NCBI GenBank assembly: GCA_935421135.1
Contig: OW285188.1
Coordinates: 4,082,733-4,146,732 of the forward strand
DNA from: Bugulina stolonifera
Lineage: Eukaryota > Bryozoa > Gymnolaemata > Cheilostomatida > Bugulidae
DNA length: 64,000 nucleotides
Direction: 5' to 3'
Part shown: positions 1 to 12,000 of the stretch, one piece after another
Position numbering within the stretch: position 1 is the stretch's first letter
How the letters are laid out: the number at the start of each line of letters is the position of its first letter
Notes under the pieces: generated by a model
Database searches by the model: none
The model's input: only the letters and a program-made list of their open reading frames with translations
Told to the model about the DNA's origin: nothing
Translations under genes and position numbers: made by a program

Positions 1-3000
1 ATTAACCAGGCCAGACTGCACATACTTGTCAACGACTTCTTCACCATGTACTCTACGAATCTCATTGATGTTGCTGAGACTAACTACAGGGAGCCTGTAA
101 TACTAAGTATGTTATTTGATGTCATGTACTACATGTATATGTATGTTGTGTAGCACGACATTATTATGTCAACACGAGTATGTCATCATGTAGCATTACG
201 TTATTACTTTCCAATGATACATACCATAGAGGTGGAAACACACGAGAACGTTTTGTAAGTAAGCGTCAAACACTATAGCCTTGATAAACACACTGGGCGA
301 ACGGTACAGCAGCGCGATTGCTAATTAGCAAATGATATTTCAGTGGATATTCACTTCGCGACAATCCACTTGTTTAAGTTTACTAAATATGTTTAGCAGC
401 CAATCACCGGTCAACAAATCGCCTCATTACTTCTATTGAGCATCTGAGCGATCTACAAGTTTCAAATTCGCTAGTGTATTTGTACCTTAATTACAGTCAT
501 GAATGTATAATAAATATGGACATGGTGTTTGTAGAAACAAGATGGATATATGACATCTACATGGGATCGAGACTTAGCTTGATATCTCAAAGGTAAGAGG
601 ACCATTAGCTTGAAATCCTGTGTGGTGAGACTTTGAATACAGTTAGTGTCTTCGCAGACCAACTTGCTCAAGAATTTTCTGGCCCATTTCTGTCACTGGC
701 TCGCGAACACACCGGCCTGGGCCAAAAGTAGAAACATCATTTGCGTGTGAGAAACCTTGGTATGCCGATTACCTTGGGATGGTTTTTCTGATCAAGGAAA
801 CTCCCAGGTCAATAGTAATGGAAATAATAATACTTTGTTCCATCGAATGCTATGCCCAGTTTGGCGGTCCTGACGTTCCGCTATCCACTTTCCCACCATC
901 CATCTACTGAGTCGTTGGATAACTGTTAGACTAGCATCACAGTTTGACGCTGGTACACTGCGTACCCTGTAATAAGATCGTGTTAATATAAATGGATTGT
1001 TTATATAGAGCCATTGTAAGCAAGCGTCTCAGATTGGTCCACTGAACACCAATAGTAATAGAGTGGCACAACTCCTTAATTTATCTGGACTGTTGGATAG
1101 TTTTTCTTTCTGGAGTAGACCGTATTTCCTTTTACCGTCTTTACTTTTGGCCTGGGATTTTTATTCACAACCCAGGTGGTCCAAGAGGCTGTGAAAACAC
1201 TAGTTGTTGTCGAGATGAAGGAAAAAGGGAAAATATATAGATTTGGTACAAAATAAATTCTCAACTGTTATGGTTGGCATAAATATTAGGTGGTTTGGGT
1301 ATATACTTGATAGTAGAATAATGTAATACCATATAGAGGTTTGTATGTGCAGTTATCTGCTCACTGCATGGATGTGTGGGGGCAAGCAACTCCTAAATAT
1401 TTGCACTTCATTAGTTGATTATATCTTCCTCTTATTTGACTAATATACAATGTATATGGGAGATGTGCTGAGCCTACATGGCTGGGTGTATGGATACCTG
1501 CTGCTACTAATAGCTGTAATGGTGTCCACTAACTTAGGGCACTTGCCAGGCATGTCACATCTACAAGTAACTTCCTTTGATATTGTAGTCTGAGTAGTTT
1601 GTCCCGACTGGAGCAGCTATACAGGAAGGAGCCGTACATATTGGGTATGAATGGAGAGAAGAAACAGGTGCACATTATCCTCAGACACGGCAGCAATGAG
1701 ACTGACCAGCTGAAGGCTGCCTTTCAGGCTGAAGTCATCAATGTGCTGTCTGGACTCCACAAACAGGGACAGGTTAGCCGTGTACTTCTATCCATTTAGT
1801 TGCTTGTGTCTGTGATGGACTGTTGCGATTTCTGATTGGCCAGTTGAATTTCCACGATACTATGGAAGTAAAATTTGTTTAACACGAGATTGTTTGCTGT
1901 ATAAAATGTTTTGGTTCTTGTTTTTAAGTTGTCTATATTCATAAAAATTCTGCTAAGAATCTACAATGTAATTGTACAAGCCCCATTGTTAGTAAATATT
2001 ATGTATCGTAATATTACCTGGATGTAGGCTGAGATCACATTAACCTTTCTTATGCTTGGTAGCGTGATACCTCATAGGTATAGTGGACAACATAATAATT
2101 ATATGATATTTGCAGGGTTCCCATGGTGACAATGAACACAGAATAGGCAATCCAATGGTATCAGGTGAGTCATCTCCACGTCATGTATACAGTCATACAC
2201 GTTGTACACAGTTAACCCCCCCCCCCCTTCCACTAGTGAGACCAAACACTCCTGGAAGGGTAAATAATTAGAATAACAGTACATGGTATACAACTAACTC
2301 CACTACTACTAGCTCCTACTAGCTACTGGTATATTATGTTTACTGGTATATTGTGTTTACTGGTACAGTGGAACTTGCTTAATTCAAACTCCAAGGGACC
2401 ACCATGGTTGGTTTGAATTAGGTCAAGTTTGAATTATGTGATCCCTTCATTTTATATAATGACCTGCATCATACGTACAGGACAACAGTATAAAAATGCA
2501 TTTAGCTAAGGAACAGTAAAGCAATTAGTGGGTTTTCCCAGCTTAGTTTGAGCAGAAACATATTGTAATGTAGTAGTAACTACTAATAACTACTAGCTAC
2601 TAGTAACGATCATTAGGTGACTAATGCTGGCTGTGATAGTATAATCATTGATTATAGTGTGAGCCTAAGCCGAATGAAGTTTGAATTACAGATGGCAAGT
2701 TTGAATTATTTGAAGCTATTTATATAGTGCTCAGCAGGGACCAAGGTTAACAGTTTGAACTAACCAAGTTTTTGAATTATACATGGTGGAACTAAGCAAG
2801 TTCCACTGTATATATTGTGTTGCATCAGCAGTGCAGACTACCAAATGCTATATCTATTGTGAAACATGGAGTTGTAAGCCTGCTATTTATCCAGTACAAT
2901 TACTCCCAACTAGTCTGTGTGAATAACCTGTGTTGATATACACGTATTGTTGCATGATAGTCTGTATTATAGTTTTATAAGTGGACTTATACAACCCATG

Positions 3001-6000
3001 ATGCATTTCCTCATAACTTCCTGGTAGCTTCCTTGAATGCAATGTCAGATGAACTGGTGGTGCCATGCCTTTACCCTACAGAGTATAACACATGTAGTGA
3101 TGTCATACATTTATTACTGACCATTTCCTTAACAACTACCTTCATATTCAGACATAACCACTGACCCATAGGCTACATGTATATACTGTGTATAAGATTA
3201 TCTGATGAGTATGCTTATAGCCTGGGCTCCATGGGTTCAGCAGGATCAATGGGTGTGCACAAAGTTATTAGAAGTAATGTTATATAAGTTGTACTGAGAG
3301 ATATTATACTTGTCTAACATATATGTGTATATATCAAGGGTACAGAGTGGAATGAAGGGTACCATGATAGGGAGGGCAAATCTGTAACATTGTAATAATC
3401 ATAATGATACATGTAAACATTACAATGTAGCTTAGGTTTTATCAACTATTACTGGTCACTGCTCAGTGTACTCAGTACTGACACTAGTACTTACTGTATA
3501 CTCAGTACTGTTGTATACTGATACTAATACTTACTGTGTACTCAGTACTGTTGTATACTGATACTAGTACTCACTGTATACTCAGTACTGTTGTATACTG
3601 ATACTAATACTTACTGTGTACTCAGTACTGTTGTATACTGATACTAGTACTCACTGTATACTCAGTACTATTGTATACTGATACTAATACTCACTGTATA
3701 CTCAGTACTGTTGTATACTGACACTAATACTTACTGTATACTCAGTACTGTTGTATACTGATACTAATACTTACTGTATACTCAGTACTGTTGTATACTG
3801 ATACTAATACTTACTGTATACTCAGTACTATTGTATACTGATACTAGTACTCACTGTATACTCAGTACTATAGTATACTGATACTAATACTCACTGTATA
3901 CTCAGTACTGTTGTATACTGACACTAATACTTACTGTATACTCAGTACTATTGTATACTGATACTAATACTTACTGTATACTCAGTACTGTTGTATACTG
4001 ACACTAGTACTTACTGTATACTCAGTACTGTTGTATACTGATACCAATACTTACTGTATACTCAGTACTGTTGTATACTGATACCAATACTTACTGTATA
4101 CTCAGTACTGTTGTATACTGACACTAGTACTTACTGTATACTCAGTACTGTTGTATACTGATACTAATACTTACTGTATACTCAGTACTGTTGTATACTG
4201 ACACTAGTACTTACTGTATACTCAGTACTGTTGTATACTGATACCAATACTTACTGTATACTCAGTACTGTTGTATACTGATACCAATACTTACTGTATA
4301 CTCAGTACTGTTGTATACTGACACTAGTACTTACTGTATACTCAGTACTGTTGTATACTGATACTAATACTTACTGTATACTCAGTACTGTTGTATACTG
4401 ATACCAATACTTACTGTATACTCAGTACTGTTGTATACTGATACCAATACTTACTGTATACTCAGTACTGTTGTATACTGACACTAGTACTTACTGTATA
4501 CTCAGTACTGTTGTATACTGATACTAATACTTACTGTATACTCAGTGCTATTGTATACTGATACTAATACTTACTGTATACTCAGTACTATTGTATACTG
4601 ATACTAATACTTACTGTATACTAAGTACTGTTGTATACTGATACTAATACTCACTGTATACTCAGTACTATTGTATACTGATACTAATACTTACTGTATA
4701 CTCAGTACTGTTGTATACTGATACTAATACTTACTGTATACTCAGTACTGTTGTATACTGATACTAATACTTACTGTATACTCAGTACTATTGTATACTG
4801 ATACTAATACTCACTGTATACTCAGTACTGTTGTATACTGATACTAGTACTTACTGTATACTCAGTACTGTTGTATACTGATACCAATACTTACTGTATA
4901 CTCAGTACTGTTGTATACTGATACTAGTACTTACTGTATACTCAGTACTGTTGTATACTGATACCAATACTTACTGTATACTCAGTACTGTTGTATACTG
5001 ATACTAGTACTTACTGTATACTCAGTACTGTTGTATACTAATACTAATACTTACTGTATACTCAGTACTGTTGTATACTGATACTAGTACTCACTGTATA
5101 CTCAGTACTGTTGTATACTGATACTAGTACTTACTGTATACTCAGTACTATTGTATACTGATACTAATACTTACTGTATACTCAGTACTGTTGTATACTG
5201 ATCCCAATACTTACTGTATACTCAGTACTGTTGTATACTGATACTAGTACTTACTGTATACTCAGTACTGTTGTATACTAATACTAATACTTACTGTATA
5301 CTCAGTACTGTTGTATACTGATACTAGTACTCACTGTATACTCATTACTGTTGTATACTGATACTAGTACTTACTGTATACTCAGTACTGTTGTATACTG
5401 ATACTAGTACTCACTGTATACTCAGTACTGCTGTATACTGATACTAGTACTTACTGTATACTCAGTACTATTGTATACTGATACTAATACTTACTGTTTT
5501 AGATAATGTTGTTAATGAAGTGCACTGCTCATCTTTCTACAAAGCTGTAGAGACAGGTCAGTCACCATCTCCCATGTTATTGTATTACTGATTATGTATA
5601 AAATACTATATAATATTGTATTGTGTTATCGTTATGTACAATGTATATCATGTATCTTATATTATATTATTATAATGCGTTGCCTATGTTAACTATCATT
5701 CTGCATGTAGATATAATATTAGGTATCATGACATGACAATGCAATGAAGGTGTGTACATTATACCTGGTACCTTATATATAGCTATGATGAATGTAGCAT
5801 AACAGTCACTTTAGTTGGGTGTAAGGCTGATCTCTTGTATAATAACATAAGCAGTGGCGGATTTTCCTACTGGCGCCTGGGTCGCGCGCCACCCCTTCAG
5901 TGTTCTTTCAAAATGCAATTTAAATGGAACTTCCCCAAAATACCAGCACTCTGTGCAGCGTGCTTACCAATCAGTATGTGCACGCTTTATTTAGCCCAGG

Positions 6001-7021
6001 TGTTCACTGCGCCTGATTATTGCTAAGATTGAGTGTAACATTTAGCGTCCCATCTAGGTAGTTTTCAAGTTGGAAACTCAGATTAATCATCTTACATTAA
6101 TATTTGCTATTTTCTGCACGTGTTCACCTGGTCTTCATTCGGTGTGTTTCTCAATAATAATAGGTTTTTGATTTCTGATAAATTCCACTGTTCTTTTTGG
6201 AGAACTCTTTTTAATCTGTTGAATTCTGATTGCTAATTGAAGAACTAGTTAGCTGTTTAACAAGCTATCATGTCTCACCTGAGTTATTCAGCTGTGTACA
6301 AAAGAAAATTAGTCTGGCGTCATTAGCAGACACTTTTATTAGAATGAAAAGAAGACACCTCCTTCTACCCAATCCAGTATCTGACTAATTTACTCATATT
6401 TACCTGGAACACTTATATCTACATGTGGTTTATATTTTATATTGTATTTCATATTTTATTTCAATAGTACATGCTTGTATCTCAGGCAGAGTTGCATATT
6501 CTTCTTATAAAATAAATATTACGTGTTTCCAAGTCAAACCTGTTAATCATGACCACAGGTCAGATACTAAATTCGATTAATCTGGTCATTCCGAGGTCCG
6601 TATAGTGTTGGTTTCCAAGACTTGTGCAGTTCCATATCTTTTACTACTTTAATAGTTTGAGCTTTGAGTTTTACATTGCAAACCTTCATATAAGGAAAAA
6701 TGCATTGTCTAAAATGCTCTTAAACCATTTATCCCCACCCATCCATGGGGCCACCCCTTCCCCAAAGTTCAAAATCCGCCACTGATAAGAGTGTATTTCT
6801 CCTAGTATAACTATGCTCAGTGTTGACAGGAATACGACTGTGTTATGTCTTATTCAGGTGACCTATATGAGATGTCTAGGCTCTCTCTGGAGCTCACCAG
6901 GAATCTCTTCCCAGAGTTTCACGGTCAGCTCAAGACTTCTGGGTGGATAACCTCCCATGTTCTGCTGGGGGCAGATGAATGGCGTGCTACATGGGGAGAC
7001 AGTTTAGCCAAGGACAACTAA
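1..7021 (+). CDS. RUSF1: RUSF1 (RUS family member 1), 3' part
   Basis: Partial gene; its 5' exons lie left of the window. Coding exons: 1-106, 230-254 (25-nt microexon), 1589-1772, 2116-2164, 5503-5556, 6858-7021 (stop TAA 7019-7021). All phases agree and the total is 194 codons with the stop. The carboxy end reads LKTSGWITSH then ADEWRATW, matching the conserved tail of the vertebrate protein (GWKTEKH and DEWRATW), and an upstream stretch reads NYREP then KEPYILG as in the family. RUS proteins (DUF647) are integral-membrane or organelle-associated proteins best known from plant root UV-B sensitive mutants; the animal protein's molecular activity is not established. The exon 1 donor is GTATGT at 107 and the microexon donor GTAAGT at 255. 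The introns carry transposons and a 2-kb minisatellite. The catalytic or membrane part of the protein is outside this window. Confidence 0.88.
800..1143 (+). mobile_element. Copy A of a 377-bp inverted-repeat element
   Basis: Diverged copy of the element found complete at 17527-17903 and again at 59071-59445. Shared landmarks with the 59-kb copy include the stretch around 876-915 (ctatccactttcccacc, then actgagtcgttggata) and 955-985 (cactgcgtaccctgtaataag). The right end resembles the shared terminal repeat (tttccttttaccgtcttt, about 1125-1143). The left boundary is degenerate and is only approximate. It lies in a RUSF1 intron. Confidence 0.6.
2366..2818 (+). mobile_element. Pogo/Tigger-like non-autonomous DNA element
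   Basis: The termini are inverted repeats beginning CAGTGGAACTTGCTT at 2366 and ending with its complement at 2818. TA lies on both sides (2364-2365 and 2819-2820), the target-site duplication of the Tc1/mariner/pogo superfamily. The CAGTGGAAC start is typical of pogo/Tigger. No transposase frame is present in the 453 bp. A second, inverted and internally longer copy lies at 24643-25368. It sits in a RUSF1 intron. Confidence 0.75.
3461..5498 (+). repeat. 40-bp minisatellite, about 51 copies
   Basis: Uninterrupted tandem array with an exact 40-bp period (ctcagtactgttgtatactg followed by atactaatacttactgtata, with variants). Variant positions are atactaatac, ataccaatac, acactagtac and atactagtac, plus ttactg/tcactg and cagtactg/cagtacta. 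The variants form higher-order blocks. The array ends about 5 bp before the acceptor of the 5503-5556 RUSF1 exon, so the polypyrimidine tract of that acceptor is derived from or abuts the array. Confidence 0.97.
5852..6784 (+). mobile_element. hAT-like non-autonomous transposon, 933 bp
   Basis: The element begins CAGTGGCGGATTTT and ends with the inverted copy (AAAATCCGCCACTG), a 14-bp perfect terminal inverted repeat. It is flanked by a direct 5-bp ATAAG (5847-5851 and 6785-6789). CAGTGGCG termini are common in hAT elements; a 5-bp duplication would fit the hAT5 group of Repbase, but that assignment is inferred. No transposase-like reading frame is seen. It lies in the last RUSF1 intron. Confidence 0.75.
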
Positions 7022-9054
7022 TACATTTAATATATTTGTATAGTCGGTCTCACTATTTACCTGCTATTAGCCTACAGTCAATGCTTTGCTTGTGGCTATC
7101 CAGATTTTGATTCTTGTTTATACCCAATTTGGTGCAATCTTTCTTGGAGTTGAGCAACCAACCAATAGGATTACCTCCTGCCAGTTGAACTAGTGTTGCA
7201 AACTTTGCTTTGTTTCCTGGTAAAACATTATGCAATAAGCAGACTTTCATAATTACTAGTATATTACAATATGCATGTAGTATAGATTACTTTTATTATT
7301 TCTACTATTGTATTTATATAATAATATAATATGCTATGCTAAATACTTACAATGTACATGTCTATGTGCAGTTGTTTACTGCCACTCCCACATGTATTCG
7401 TAGGCAATCTCAAAACTATTTTACTAACCCTGCTATGTACTACTATCTGCTATATCTGTAGAAACTCAAGGATCTGTTATTTTTATTTATATAAATATAT
7501 TTCTGCATCTAGTTTCTGACCCAGAGGTTATATTACTATATACTAAATAGACAAATTCGTTGCACAAAAACATCATATGTATGAATGTAGTGGAAAGACC
7601 TATTATATAAGTCATACACAATGTACATGTATTTATTATTCTTGCCATTTGGTCTTATAGTAATAAATAAGCAAAAGTACTAACATGCTGTTGTAATAGT
7701 AAACACTTCAGTACACGTTGTCGACTAACAGGGAAAGGAGACTAGAGGGTTGTGGCACCCTGTATTATACATGTACAGTTAGTTACCTGTTGTTATAAGA
7801 AATTATCTGAAGAGTTAAGAGACTGATGTACATGTAGTTAAATGTCAGATATGGGGGTAGACAAGGTGCAAGCTGGGTACTGTACTCCACTCTAAACTAA
7901 AGGATACACGCTAAATAGATGTTACTCTGGAATATACAATGTAGTAGTGCCCCTTGTCTGGTAATTTGATCTACCTCTAGCACGCAGGTAAACTGTGAAA
8001 AAGCTGATCTCTTCATTAAAATGTGCTCCTAGTTGTATTTACACTACAAGGGGTTAGTGTGAGGGTAGCCATAGGTATGAGAGTTCACATCTGCTGGGCA
8101 GAGATCTATGAGGAGACAGTAGCATCTCAGTAGATGGGACCAATTCTAGATATAAATATATATGTGATTTCATGCTTCCAGCAGTACAAATTTGAAGTTT
8201 TTATCATAGAGGACAGAAGGCATTAGCATTTTATATCAGAGTATCCAACTTGCAACTGTCTCATTCGATATACAACACACTGGGGTTCATTGGTAGAGGC
8301 TGTTCCTACCATGGAGTACATATACTGTACATGTTGTTACTGGCCCACCAGAGTATTTTCTACCTTCCATGGTGTATTATTTTGGCAAATGTTCACCAAC
8401 TTGCAAAGCAAGTGTGTAAAGGCACTGATACAGGGTTATTATTAATTATTACTTTGTTCCCCATTGTCATAATAATAATAATACAATATAAAAGGTATGG
8501 TGATTGAACTTCAGATGTGACAGTTGGCACATTTGTAGACTTCATGGCAAATAATTCAAAGCTTTTATTCTTTCAGTCTCTCATATTGTTCAACTACATC
8601 TATATGCACATAAGACAAAAAAGGTGAGAAATGGTACAGATCATAGATCCTGTGACTAGATATGTACAGTGCTATAATATAGAAATATCTTTTGAAGAAC
8701 ATAAATAATATATAGCTCTCTTTGGCAAAAATAAAATAAATTTAATATTATATACTTATGAATATAGAAAACTTATAAAATGAAATGACTTTAGTAGGAA
8801 ATTCCATGTCCTGTGTTGTGTATAATATAGGCCTACTGTAATATTATTGTCTATACTAAATGTCTATTTCCCAGCTACCCACATACAAATGATGTGTACT
8901 GTGTTTAATAGAAATATGGAAGAATGTATATATATAGATGTTTTGCAGATCTGTAGAAAAGAGACAGAGTTGTGGAATTTCCGATCAGTTGAGTGATGTC
9001 ATCCACAGAATGACTAGAGGAAATGTAACATCAGTTGACTAGACAGGTAATAGA
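7022..9054. other. Intergenic, RUSF1 and GNB5 3' ends converge
   Basis: About 2 kb of AT-rich DNA with no gene recognised. It should hold the 3' UTRs of RUSF1 and GNB5. Candidate polyadenylation hexamers are AATAAA at 7662-7667 on the plus strand and its complement at 8564-8569 for the minus strand; both are far from their stop codons and weakly supported. The short frame at 8250-8507 shows no recognisable domain. Confidence 0.5.
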
Positions 9055-12000
9055 CTATGCCCATACCTACAATATATCAGTACATGCTGTCTAAAACTGT
9101 AAACTAAATTGTCCACTCTGCATGTTATCCATCTCTAATGAACAATCGAATACTTGTTACTTATGAAAAGAGGCTCCCACAATCTAAACAAACTACTTTT
9201 ATAATTTTAGTCTCAGTCTATGAAATATCGGATTTGTACATTGTGATGTCACAGCGTACTAGAATTATAACATAGGCACGCACAGTATATATATATGTAC
9301 AAGTAGCTGATTTATCAAGCAGATACTGAAGTAGATTTCTTAGTAAACTAGTGGCTCAAATAGTTAGTCCTCATGAGAAGGTAGAGGGATAAGCTGCTGG
9401 TATCAGCATGAATTACAGGTTCACATAGCATTTAGATCAGTGATACAGTGAACTTATATTATTCTAGTATCTTAGGTTGTCAGCATGAGTGAAACTAAAT
9501 GAATGTCACAATGATATAGCGCTGCACAATCTATAAACTGGAAGACATAGAATATAATATAGTAAGAGCTAGTGCGATTGTCCTAAGACAAGGGGGTAGG
9601 TAACCTTAGGTGAACCTCCCAACCCCATTGGATGAGCTACTAACACTTGACCTTTACCTTTAATGTACTATCCCAGCTGCCTGTGCAGAATCCAGTGCCA
9701 TCTGGTGATACCTTCAAACAACTCACTCTGTTCTCGTGTGCATACATAATAGTAACCCTTTGAACTTTGAGAACATCCCATACGTTAACCGTGTAGTCAT
9801 TATAACCACCAAATAGTAGCCGACCTGTAAACATAGAAGCTATTGATGTTAGCTTATATAAGGATATTTCAACTTGTCTATCAAGTAGTCAGGAACTGGA
9901 TTTCACATTCATTAAAATACACATTCATGACTGGGTGTTTGGCTCAAATAACAACACTGAGTAAGGTAGTAGTAGTAGTTTGCAATATCAAGATTTACAA
10001 TTGACCTACTGGTACATGCATACAATGATATTACATAGGCACTATAGGGACGCACCACTAAGTGAGAAGTCGACGGCGTTACACCCAAACAGGATACTCT
10101 GTCTCTTAAAACAGCTGATCTCACGGTCGGCTCTCAAGTCAAACATTCGTAGTGTTGCATCATCAGACCCAGTAGCAAAGGCCTCTCCACAAGGGTGGAA
10201 CTTGACAGTGTTAATATCTGATTCATGGCCATCAAAGGCCTGAACGCACTGTCCATTCCTTACATCCCATACCATAGCCATGCCATCACACCCCTGTCAG
10301 TAGATACACCCAGTTATATTACACATACATGTACATGTATGTTCACTGTGCTAGGCGATTAGGTGCCGTAGAGGCCCCGGGTTTAAACCCCAGTCAGGGA
10401 CTGGTGTTCTCATGGATTTGAAACAAGTCTCTGACTGCTCAAAGATAAATTCCTTGCTAAAAATACATTATAAAATATATCGAAAATCGCCAAACCCCCC
10501 AACATGTACATGTATATAGATATAAGAGATAATAATCACACAGACAATTTATCAATATTTAGTATAACTACTGTAATAGTAAGTGGGCAAACAAAATTTG
10601 AAATGGAGTTATGATGAAAAGTACGAGGTAAGTAAGCATGACCTTTTGTATTCAATGAGTCACAGACTGTCGTCATCCTGGTGACACAGACTGTTCACTC
10701 ATACTGTCAATTAGCCAATCAGATCTGCCCAATAGTCAGTAAGTACTCAAGTATTGTAATGCAGCCACTGTTTGCAGTGATGGTGAATAATGAGTGCATG
10801 TGAATACATAAGGTCGCTAAGGTACGCTACCAAGAATAATGTTTGGCTTTCTTTGTTTAGAGAAGACACCTGCTTGATTTCGCACAAACATTCTTCGGGG
10901 AGATACATGTATGTTGAACTGACTTGTGCAGGGTGAAGTTTAATTCCATATACACAATTCTACACGCTTACCCTAGACACCAATATACTGTACCATCTAC
11001 ACACTCACCCCAGATACAAATGTGTTATAACACTCTGTAGGGGATACATCCAGGCTCATCACATCACCGAGGTGTCCGCGGAAGCTCTGCAGTAATGTAC
11101 CAGATTCTACGTCCCACAATGCACAGGTGCTGTCACCACTGGCGGTTAATATCTAGGAACAGGTACACAATACATACAGATTACACATACATGTAGATCC
11201 AGCCGGTTTCTGATATGGCACTCTGTAGACACGAGGTCACAGGTTCCAGTTTCCCGCACTGTCAATGCCCATGCTTCTCATACAAACTATGCAGTGAATA
11301 AGCATATGGAATATCCAGTGTATACATAGGACATATTTATATTAGACTGTCAAACTAACCAGGTTATCAGAGTTGAAGAATTTGCAGCAAGAGAGAAAAC
11401 TTGTGTGAGTTCCAACCAGCTTCTTTCGAGTAAAATAGTTCTGGTCGTCTGTGCCGACAGGGTAGAGGGTGCACTTGTTGTCCATGCCTCTACGAGTAGA
11501 TACTGATCGAGTACAAATAATGTACCATGTGCTACTAATACAGTACAAATAATGTACCATGTGTTACTGATACAGTACAAATAATGTACCATGTGTTACT
11601 GATACAGTCCGAATTCGAAGAGTTATTAGTTATTAGTAAAAGTGACAAACTAGTTTTAGACACTTTCAATAAATACTATTTAATTAAACACCATATATTT
11701 TCTAAGATACCCACACCCTTATAGGGACTCTTTACTAGGGTGATTCTCACCATGGAACAACTACACTAGGACCAATCAATGCTTTTAATAGATATTGGTA
11801 TTATACAAGATATATTACAAACGTATATTACTGTAAACATATAGAGTTGTCCTACCCTGTTGCTACTGCTGTACCAGAAGGAGCAAAAGCGCAAGCCATC
11901 AGCCATATTGTACGTATTGGTATAACATGTTCCTACAACACAAGGTTATTTACAGTCTCAGTGGAGAGAGTAGATAACTAGCACACTGTGGTTTGTACAT

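Noticed and set aside
3461..5498. CRISPR-like regular array
   Set aside because: The 40-bp units are directly adjacent with no unique spacers, in a eukaryotic intron.
9640..9657. GNB5 C-terminus ending KVKVKC
   Set aside because: A consensus donor precedes it and a separate exon supplies the conserved VWA ending in phase.
11225..11270. Another SINE head (caggttccagtttcc)
   Set aside because: The B-box match is poor and the body is not shared with the other SINE copies.
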